Position numbers and translations under genes: made by a program. From NCBI RefSeq assembly GCF_029227915.1, contig NC_079885.1, forward strand, positions 9,847,001-9,911,000: a stretch of 64,000 bases of DNA, given 5' to 3'. Under the pieces are notes generated by a model. It was not told where the DNA came from and made no database searches. It saw only the letters and a list, made by a program, of their open reading frames with translations. The DNA comes from Hydractinia symbiolongicarpus (lineage: Eukaryota; Cnidaria; Hydrozoa; Anthoathecata; Hydractiniidae). Below, in pieces: positions 55,316 to 64,000 of the stretch; the stretch's first letter is position 1; each line of letters opens with the position of its first letter.

Positions 55316-58300
55316 ATGACGCTCAAAGAACGGATATTGATTGCATTGCTTTTTGTGGCTTCCTTTTCTCGAGTATCAAGTGAGGAGAAGGGACATTGTA
55401 TTTTGAATGAAGACGGAACGAAAGAATGTCATGGAGAAGAAACACACAAACATACTTACACAGCCGAAGAACAAACTGAAACTAAATCAGACAAGATATT
55501 GTACTCAGCAACAGAAGGTTTAACCAGAAGAGATGGTGTCGAGGTAGCTTTTTTTCACGAATATCTTTATTGAACTGTGTTAGACCAACATCGCTCCCAG
55601 CGCGCTTTACCTAGACGTTATGATAAAGACAGACAGCCTTGCGAAGGTTGTTGGGAACGTTTAAGAACTTACTTTTAGTTTTAATTGCAACGTTTCCCTT
55701 TTTCCCAACAACATTCTGGACCTCAATCCCCATAAATCAATCGCGTCAGCTTCCAACCCATCTCCTCAGGAGTTTTTCCTTATCTCAAAAAAGCAAAAAT
55801 CCCTGAGGATGAGGGTGGTTGGCTTCCATTACTTCTTCAAAATCACTATACATACTTGAATCTTTAGTTTTTAAAGTTTATATATTTTATTATTTTTAAG
55901 GTTGGTCATGTTGAAAAAGTTGACGTCGGCGACGGAAAGGTAGTTGACGTTATCACACGGTCAATGAGACCACTTCTGTTCGGTAAATTACACATGTGAT
56001 TGAACACGTGATTATTCTAGATTATTTGTACTGTTACCGATTTAAATTCTAATCTACAAAAAAGACAAAACGCCCAAAACGGGTTGTTTTGAAAGAAACC
56101 TGGCGGCTGGTCTAGTTCTAAAATTTTTCGATTTATACTGAATCTTTAGTTTCAAAAGTTTCTTAATAGGTTTTTGCATTAAATTCAGGTTTGATAAAGA
56201 AATTAGGCTAATTAGACATGCATTTAAAGCCCTGATTATTTATTAACTTTGCTAAAAGTTGTTTGTTATGAAATTTTGTTTTTGTTTGGTTTTCTATTGT
56301 TTTTCTCAAACTATTTTTGTATATATATTTTCTCTTTTTTGAAAATTATAGAGATTCCAGATTTTCTTTCTGACGAGGAGTGCGATCACATCATTAAAAG
56401 AGCGCAAGATCCAGAAGAAGGAGGAATGTTCTCGAGTCGCGCAAAAGGCGGACTTACACCCAAATACGAGTATAAATTTTCCGGAAGTAGGTTTAGTTTT
56501 GTACTTCTAATATTAACTTTATATCCAGGACTTCGTGTAAAAAATGACAGTACAAAGCTCCTTACTGTCCTGGGAATGAGGGTGGGAAAAAACTTTGAGA
56601 ATTAACTTTCGCAGTTATGTATTTTGTAAAATTTACGCAGGAATAAACTTTTGCAGATTCGAGAGCTTTGAGACCTCTGAAACTATATTTCGGTTGAAAG
56701 TTTACGATGCATTTTATTTTTTTTCAAATTTTTGAGGTTTTGCGGGAACAAATTTCGCGTTTGAGCAACTTGGCAATTACAGCGAAAGTTTTTTTACTCG
56801 CACGTTTCTTTCCGCGAAAGTTTCTTCTCTTAAAGTTTTTGTTAATTTGCGACATATTTTGTTATATTACTACTTTATATCCTCTATTTCAGAACGAGGT
56901 TCTGCGGGCGGTTTTTACTCAGATTTCGAATTATGGGATAAAAATAAAGACGGTGTTGCAGATATTGAAGAGGTGAGTTGTTATTGGTTTAAACAAGATC
57001 CGTCCTACCCCCGGGTTGTCACTAAAACCGGGTTATCCGGTGACAATCGGGTAAATGGTACAATTAGACAGCATATACTCCTCAAAATATGTTGCACAAA
57101 ACATGTGACAGTTCTAATTCAGGAATTCACGTGATACTGAGCTGGACCATTGTTTGGAAAAGTTGGCATTATGAATTAAAAACGGGGTAATGATAGGGGT
57201 CAATAATTTTTATATGTTATCATGAGACAAAAGAAAATCAGTGAAATTTTTTTCTAAAAGTTTAGTTGATCAAGAGAATTTGTTGCAGGGAAAATCAGAA
57301 GAGGATGACGCCTCTTTTACCAAAAAAAAGATAACCGGCGCTTGGATTTTGCACACCTCGTTTCTGCCCCAATCGTAAAAGATGAATCGTCTTAAAATGT
57401 TTCTTTATTCTCCAACAAACCTGCGTTTGCAGCCATCTTTAAAAAATTTATTAAACATTCCATCATACCGCAGCACGTAAACCAATCAGGCTTAATAAAG
57501 ATTATTTTCTATAAACCAATCATGTTTTGAGATTTCTAATTATTACTTTGTTAGAAATTTAAAGCGCCAGATTTAAAATTATAAGCTGAATAAAGCACGT
57601 GCTTTAACAAAAGAAAGATCTTCTCTCTTTCTATCCCCCTAGAACAAATCGATGTTTCACAGGATGAAATATTTTAACAGCATTCCCCCCCCCCCTAACA
57701 TCGAATTACTGTTTGACTTTTTAATTAATGGATCGTCGTACTGTCAATATTTTTTGTAGATTGTGAGCTTGATCCATGCAAGAAGAACTATAATTTTGGA
57801 AGAAGAAGACGTACGAAAAATGTATGTTTAATGTTTCATTATGTTTGTAAATAAATCTACTTTGTTTATAAAGAAATATCCACTTTGTTTAACTGCGCTT
57901 GCTGTTAAGAAATCGCTGACCAACTAATACCTTTCAGCATCATAAAGAATTCTTTTTTCGCTGTTTATACCTTGTGTCTCAGTTATAAATAAATATTTTT
58001 GTTTAGGTTTAAAAGCATCGAAGAAACTGCTCTTGATAATGACGGTGAGGTTTTGTTTTTAATAACTCATATCTGCAACTTTTTTCTCTTCTCTTCCCTC
58101 TTTGCACCAAAATGATAACCCTTGTGCTTCTTATAAAAATATTTCAGGCCGTCTTGATATCAAAAAGAGAAAAAAGCCCTGAGGTCGAGATTGTATGCCT
58201 TTCTTTATTAATTTCGGAAAAAAATCTATAAAAATTATTTAGAATTATTATTTCTACAGATGTCATCGACAAGGAAGAGTTTGACAACTTGAACACAATT

Positions 58301-60919
58301 GGAATGGAAGATTACGTCCACGGCCTGATCAACTCCGACCCTCGTTTCATGGTACGACATAGCGAGCAGGCATGGTTGTTCATGGAGCAATGGATTGATC
58401 CTACAATACACAAGATAAGAGAAAAGTAAGTTACACTCAGTGGATGAGGATCGCCTGTTCCGCAGCACTTTTTACCAACCTCGTTCCCAGTGACTCTTTC
58501 ATTTATCAAAAAAGTGCAAGAGACCCTGGGCACGGCGTTGCTTTTTTTCGTCAGCTTAAACTGTGTTATCCGTACCAGTATAGAGTGGTTGTTAATTTTA
58601 ATAATGATGTTTTTAACGCCTGTATGAACAGACTGGCGTTAACTTTAGCCGTCGCTAGAAGGCACGTAATTTTTTTGGAAAGCACGTAACAGTGAACTTC
58701 CGTACGCCCGTTAATGTACACTTTCTGTTTAGCTTTACCACAGCTACATGTCAACCCATGCCATGCGAGGAAAATTGGGCAGGGGTGCCGGGGTATACTT
58801 AATCTATACATTTCATTATGTGGGTAGAAATATTTATTTATTTCTACCTCAATAATTCCATTGATAACAGTTTTCGCAAAATTGAAGTGGTTATCCTGTT
58901 TAAATATTTGGAATGGTAATAATTATAGCATTTATGAAATAATGAGAGTCATGTACTGACCGGAAAAAAGTTTGTAACTCGTTATCGTCGTCATTATCTT
59001 TTCATGACGGAAGACAACATCTACACAATGAAATGCATATAATTTTCAGTTGTCGAAAAAAATACTCCACACCGACGTGTAACGATATTTTCTACATTTA
59101 GGTTGGTCAAATTGACAGGCTTACCACGCAAAATTATCTACGGTGGAGAACAACTTCAGGTAATAAATACTTTTTATATCAACAAAGGAGGAGTCCTGTG
59201 AGAACATAATTGACGTGGAAAAGCCCTGGGGGCAGGTCCTATGGAATATGTGTGACCTAACTATGTTTTTGATACGTTTGTTGCTACATAATGATACATA
59301 CACGCTATATAATATATATATATAATATATTTTTTATAAATATAATTATTTCGCAGGTATTACGTTACCCTCCTCGTGGTCATTACCACGCCCATCATGA
59401 CAGTGAGACACACAAAAGACATGAAGTGCCTTGTTGTCATCAATATGATGGAGATGTGTTGGAAAGTGTCGGAGAATGCAAATTGTGCAGGTATATTTAT
59501 ACTGGAGATAATTTTACTACGGGGAAAGAATACTGCTTTTGTAGTTTTGAAAATACGAAAAAACGATAATCCTTTTCTTTAATTATCACAATCAACATAA
59601 CAATAAATTGCATTTATTTAGATGAACTAACTAACTATTTATTTTTCTTGTTCCCAACCATGTTAGCCTCACAAGTACACACACTCCATCGTTGCCCCGA
59701 AACGAATTGGCTTCCTATTAGCTTGTTTTTTTTTGTCGTTGTTGTTCATGTTGTCGTTGCCGCTGTTGTCGTCGTTGTTGCTGTTGTTGTTGTTGTTATT
59801 GTTGTCGTTAATGTTGTCGTTGCTGTTGTCGTCGTTGTTGTCGTTGTTATTGTTGTTGTAATCCAATAGTAACCATAGATATTTTTACTTTATATATATA
59901 TACTTTAGATATATAACATTTGTGTTGTATTTAAATGACGTTGAAGAAGGTGGCGAAACAGCTTTTCCTGTTGCAGGAGACACTTCATACGACCCAGAGG
60001 TGAAATATTTAAATTTAATAGAAAACATTTCCTCTCATTATGGTTATTTCCCAAGCAAGAGACGACAAAATGCATAACGAATGAAACCATTATTTTCAAC
60101 CTCGTCCCCAGGCCCATTTCTCTCTTTCTGACAATCTCGGACGGCGAGAAGAAATGAATGAGAAAAAAAAATCATTTCCTTTGCGCCGTCTCGGATATAA
60201 AAAAAGCGAAAAATTGCCCTGGGAACAAGGTTGCATTATTTTTTCGCACTTTTAGGCAAAATGTTGAAATTTTCTTTGGTACTAACTTTCCCTATTTTTC
60301 CCCTTTTTAATTTTTTAATTTATATGGCGGTAATTATTAAAGCAACATCTTTTAAAAAACCGAAGCAAAATTAAAATGGGGATTTTGACAGGTGTTTTAT
60401 TACGCGCAAACAGACTAAATGTAAAAATAAGCACGCACAAATAGCGATATTTATAGATTTGGGATAAAAAAACGTCTACACAATGCATTGCATATAGTTT
60501 TCGGTTGGCGGAAAAGTACTGGGCATCGATCGAAACCTTGCAAATTGCGTTTTATAAAATTTTATAAAATTTATTCTGTATTATTTTTCCGCCAATAGAA
60601 TTTACGTGCCCATGGTAACACGTCCTCAGATAAATACAATCTCTCACATGGTTGCAATCGCGCCAATCTTGTTGTAAAAGCAAAGAAGCGGCAAGCTGTT
60701 CTATGGTACAATCATTTAAGAAATGAAACAGATGGCTGGATGGGAGAGTTGGATCTATACAGTCTCCATGGTGGCTGTGATGTGATCAAGGGTGAAAAAT
60801 GGATTTCAAATATGTGGATTCCAGCTCCATTTGGAAAAGCGAAAGAAAAACCGAGTATATATTTGAACAAGAGAGACTATGAGTTTGCAGAATTTGGTGT
60901 AGATCCCTACGATAAGTGA
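55316..60919 (+). CDS. P4HTM: Transmembrane prolyl 4-hydroxylase-like (P4HTM), 11 exons
   Basis: Exons: 55316-55543, 55901-55982, 56352-56486, 56893-56972, 57760-57821, 58007-58044, 58260-58425, 59102-59159, 59357-59490, 59909-59999, 60599-60919. All are GT-AG and in phase, 464 residues (human about 502). The N-terminus (ILIALLFVASFSRV) is a signal peptide or anchor for the ER. Then EIPDFLSDEECDHIIKRAQ begins the hydroxylase fold. EF-hand 1 is DKNKDGVADIEE (164-175). EF-hand 2 (DNDDVIDKEEF, near 206-216) lacks the canonical Gly. The 2-oxoglutarate/iron site has GHYHAHHDSE (His296, Asp298), SLHGGCDVIKGEKW (His415, Lys425) and YLNDVEEGGETAFP. Iron and 2-oxoglutarate ligands are all kept. In vertebrates it hydroxylates HIF-alpha and other substrates in the ER membrane; substrate here is inferred only. 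Exon 9 has an added Cys cluster (PCCHQYDG...ECKLC). Several introns carry copies of one MITE family. Confidence 0.94.
55758..55830. mobile_element. CTCGTTCCC-family MITE in P4HTM intron 1
   Basis: Inverted ends: aacccatctcctcagga on the left and ccctgaggatgagggtggtt on the right. A second weak candidate lies just upstream at about 55586-55660. Confidence 0.5.
56527..56588. mobile_element. Degraded CTCGTTCCC-family MITE in P4HTM intron 3
   Basis: The right end gtcctgggaatgagggtggg is clear. The left end (ccaggacttcgtg) is weak. Confidence 0.45.
58475..58541. mobile_element. CTCGTTCCC-family MITE in P4HTM intron 7
   Basis: Left end ccaacctcgttcccagtgac and right end accctgggcacggcgttgc. Total about 67 bp. 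A further half-copy (aagccctgaggtcgagattg) is at about 58170-58195 in intron 6. Confidence 0.6.
59730..59862. repeat. Imperfect (GTT)n tract in P4HTM intron 9
   Basis: About 44 triplets, mostly gtt with frequent gtc, gct and cat substitutions. Confidence 0.9.
60098..60233. mobile_element. CTCGTTCCC-family MITE in P4HTM intron 10
   Basis: Left end caacctcgtccccaggcc, right end gccctgggaacaaggttg, 136 bp. One of the best preserved copies. Confidence 0.75.
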
Positions 60920-61213
60920 GACACCACAGTTTCAGCTCATCTGTGTTCAACATGGTATAGATGTGGCCTGGAATAAGATACATTTTTAGAGGCTGTCTCA
61001 AAATAGAAGGATGTAGCTCTTTTTGATTTGACACTTGTAACATTGAATACAAAAAACACGATTTTAACTTTTAATTTTTATGTTAAGAATAATTTTTTTT
61101 AAGAAATTGATGTGTGGTAAATTTCCGTAACACTGAAACTACAAAAAAAGTTGAAAATTTTTCCCTTTAGATTACATAAACTTTCCAAAGTAATTTTTAC
61201 CAGTTGCACTGAC

Positions 61214-61219
61214 AATAAA
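61214..61219 (+). terminator. Candidate polyadenylation signal of P4HTM
   Basis: AATAAA 295 bases after the stop, inside caataaaataaatt. Confidence 0.4.
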
Positions 61220-61543
61220 ATAAATTCTTAAAAAACGTGGTGTGTTTTGTAAAACCCGCACTTTTTTCGTCATCGGCTCAGAACCTATCTGTTACGCAAA
61301 TGAGGATAGCAGTGTATAAGGGACAAAGACACATCATATAGAATTAATCTCCTCTTACTCAATGTCCTTTGATTCCTCTTGTGAAAAATGTCAATACGTA
61401 CTAAACACAGCTAAAAACCTATTTTGCTATGGCATTGACACGAGAATGTTAAGTTTGTTACTGTTTTAAAAAGTATTCTAGGACCTTAAAAGGGAAGATA
61501 AAATGCCACCTAATTATCAGAGCATAAAGATTCCAGAATCCTT

Positions 61544-61549
61544 TTTATT
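61544..61549 (-). terminator. Candidate polyadenylation signal of the GST gene
   Basis: AATAAA on the minus strand, 93 bases after the GST stop codon. Confidence 0.45.
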
Positions 61550-61641
61550 TAATAATTTTTGAACTAAAGAGTGATTGGTTTCCTTTTCTTAAATTGGGAA
61601 ACTTTTAAGAGTGGTTACGCTTAAGCTAAGGTAGCAATCAT

Positions 61642-63612
61642 CTAAACACCAGCAAAGATCTGCGTAGGAGAGCTTTCTTTATAACTCGGTGGCCATGAAG
61701 CTTGAATAGAAGGTCGTTTGCATAAGCTCTCGTAGTATTTTTTGATATTCGGTCTTGCATCTAATGGCAAACTTCCACGAACCAATACTGCAAGATAGGT
61801 GAAGACATAAATATCAGCCATGGTAAAATCAGGACCAGCGATAAAATTACCCTCTAAATACTTCTCCCATATTTCCAACTCTTTCGCTAATTCTTCGCGC
61901 TTCTTTTTCAAATACTCTTCATCCGTGTCTTCTTCTTTAGTATAAAAATGGTAATACATGATTGCTTTCAAACCTTTTTCAAAAATATTTTCGCTCTGAA
62001 AATGAAACAATAAAAATTGATGAAATTCTCCAAATTTATGTTCCGTATTTGCATTTAAAGAATGTTTTATATTTATTTAGATATTACAATAAATGTGAGA
62101 CCTACTAATTTGGCAGACAGGCATCTAATACAAAATTTATGAAAAGTTAGTAAGTAGCCATCAAAGCATAGAAAAGCATAGAAAAAGGGCAATACCCAAT
62201 ATATTTAGCGTTAATGTCAAATTTTTACCCAAATACCAAGACTAAATAACTATTCGTTTTAAAATCAAGAAATGGAGGTTGTTCCATAGCGATTGCTTAT
62301 AAAAAGTAAATGTAATCTTGAATGAAATAAAAGTCCCTATTTCAAGACCATAGGTCCTAAGGCGTTGTTTACATGAGGTTTCACTTTGCCGGAATGATTT
62401 ATGCACATGTGCAGTGGCACTCTGTTTACCTGAATTGCTTTTCGGTCTGTTTACATGAGTTTTTTACATCTGCAGTAAGACTTAACTTCTGAAAAAGAAC
62501 GAAGTGTAACACTGAAGTGATTTTAGAATTATTTTCACTACACTTTACAAAATCTGCCTCCTCCTCACTTATTTCATACGCCTGATTATTCGTGGTACTC
62601 TAAACTACTTAAAAAGGCCCACGCATTCTTATTTTAGCCTTGTTTTTTGTATTAAGGCAAGCTTGACATGCCATGCATTAAATGTAAATTTCACTTCACA
62701 ATTTTAATTTAATAGAGTTTCCTTCAAGAAGTTGCTGGTGATTGTTTTTATAAAGTTCCATTCTAGCGTTCCTTACCAACATCAAAAATGTTGAGAACTC
62801 ACCTCATACATTCTTTGTAAGACAAGTGCTTGTTTTGCTGCATCATCAGGAATTAATTGCGTACCTTGCTTCTTGAACTGATTCTAAATAACACACTTTT
62901 TGTCAAACTTAATTTAAAAATCTATGAAGTTTAAAAGTAGCAACCATGTTGAGCACTACATCCAAATCTTAAAAATACATATAAACCATGTTTTTTTTTG
63001 AATTCATTTCCAGCTGACAAAGATTAAGCAATGCTGTTGTTACAGAACAAATCAATGAAGTTACCTCCAAGTAATGGCAAATTCCTTTCGACTCATTCAG
63101 AATGATATCACCATGTTTGAATGTTGGTACCTAAACAGTAAAAAGGACCTAGATTGAATTCATCTTGGTTAGTCTAACAGCGCTGTTTCCGACGTTCTGC
63201 GATAAGTCGGACACGAAGTTACTTTTCGAATTCTGCACTACAATGTAACCCGGGTTATGCGCATGCGCATCAGAACATTATAAATGCACGTGTCTTATCC
63301 TGCGTGTACCTATTATAGAAATAGCCTATTTAAATGATTGTGACGACGAACCTTAAAATTTCCCAATTTGTCTCAGCATAATTTGTGTGGGGGATGTAGG
63401 CTTGGTATCTGCGCAAATTTATACAACGAAAATGCTCATACCTGTCCACGTGGGTTCAACTTTATAATTTCTTCTGACTTGTGTTCCATATCACTGAAGG
63501 AAACTAATTTATTTCCATATCCTGATAAACCCTTCTCTTCCAATGCAGTCATAACTATCCAGCATGCTGGACTTCCAGATACCCAATATAAAAAGATGTT
63601 TTTAGCTGCCAT
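61642..63612 (-). CDS. Glutathione S-transferase, rho/'GSTA-like' class, 4 exons
   Basis: Exons: 63612-63442, 63130-63065, 62883-62803, 61995-61642, every junction in phase 0, 223 residues. The start MAAKNIFLYWVSGSPACWIV is the thioredoxin-fold N-terminus with the SGSP-x-CW motif of fish rho-class GSTs. Then LNPRGQVPTFKHGDIILNES supplies the cis-Pro loop and the E-S glutathione-binding pair. The C-terminal helical domain includes NQFKKQGTQLIPDD, LEGNFIAGPDFTMADIYVF (N-capping box) and KRPSIQASWPPSY. The enzyme conjugates glutathione to electrophiles in the cytosol. Class assignment rests on motif likeness; a theta- or beta-like label is possible. Length is normal for the family (about 225). 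Confidence 0.93.
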
Positions 63613-64000
63613 TGTTGTTGCACGATATTAATGTGAGAAGCTTGTGAGTGCACATACAAACGCAATGCTTGCCCAAATTTAAAGTGATTAAAAACAATCA
63701 GTAAATATCATCCTGTTTAATTAATGTCTGTTGACGTTAACTTGGTTTCTGACTACACCACAACGTTCCAAACGACATTCTAAAAATAACTGTTCATGAT
63801 TTTTATTTTAAAGCTCATCTTCGTTGATAATCGAAATTAGTTTTATGTAAAAAAGCTTGTAAATTTTTGTAAAAGCTTGTAAGTTCTTTAGCAGTTCTCA
63901 AGATTATGGGCTTCAATAATGTTCCGCAAATTATGCATGACGTCATCAAATAGATCTCAATATTATGCCTTAAAATTATAACATGCTTTTAATATTAGAG
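63613..64000. other. Upstream of GST, nothing recognised
   Basis: AT-rich; presumably the GST promoter. A short direct repeat (aaaagcttgtaa...ttttgtaaaagcttgtaag) is at 63852-63885. Confidence 0.4.

Larger units (their letters stand above)
60920..61641. other. Convergent 3' region of P4HTM and GST genes
   Basis: Holds both 3' untranslated regions. A plus-strand AATAAA at 61214-61219 could serve P4HTM. A minus-strand AATAAA at 61544-61549 could serve the GST gene. No other gene is seen. Confidence 0.5.

Noticed and set aside
59648-59869. Polyvaline-like frame and its antisense polyasparagine frame
   Set aside because: Both derive from the GTT repeat in P4HTM intron 9.

Overview
The window is AT-rich genomic DNA of a multicellular animal. 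Protein-coding genes are split by GT-AG introns, exon phases match across every junction I traced, and gene products are animal families: secreted heme peroxidases, a transmembrane prolyl 4-hydroxylase, a DUSP19-type phosphatase, a Ly6/uPAR protein and a fish-like glutathione S-transferase. The dense load of short DNA-transposon derivatives, a tyrosine-recombinase retroelement and a THAP/DDE transposase remnant suggests a cnidarian, perhaps a hydrozoan. That is inference, since no rRNA or mitochondrial marker is present.

Layout. 1-279 (-): first or internal exon of an NHL beta-propeller protein running off the left edge. 2722-3789 (+): intronless DEDDh 3'-5' exonuclease. 5723-9290 (-): four-exon dual-specificity phosphatase. 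10640-11642 (-): decayed THAP + DDE transposase. 14463-17041 (-): decayed YR retroelement with reverse transcriptase, RNase H and tyrosine recombinase pieces. 20355-22217 (+): Ly6-like GPI-anchored protein, with a broken partial duplicate at 24231-24625. 25634-29089, 33831-37195 and 44285-50618 (all -): three paralogous five-exon secreted heme peroxidases in tandem, with a decayed reverse transcriptase between the first two. 55316-60919 (+): eleven-exon P4HTM-like prolyl 4-hydroxylase. 61642-63612 (-): four-exon glutathione S-transferase, converging on P4HTM.

Between and inside the genes lie several short transposon families. These include a TTAA-flanked piggyBac-like element, a TTA-flanked Harbinger-like element, pogo-like ends, and two families with many copies. 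There are also minisatellites and a (ATT)n tract of about 507 bp in intron 1 of the third peroxidase.

Functional links: the three peroxidases are a tandem family with identical exon phases, so they arose by local duplication. Only the first carries a long Tyr/Arg-rich tail. The other genes show no operon-like relation and are ordinary neighbours. I found no CRISPR array, no tRNA or rRNA gene and no convincing novel multi-gene system. The strongest unusual items are the peroxidase tail, the two possible signal-peptide exons of the Ly6 gene with its transposon-broken duplicate, the intronless exonuclease, and the clustering of one short element family in P4HTM introns.
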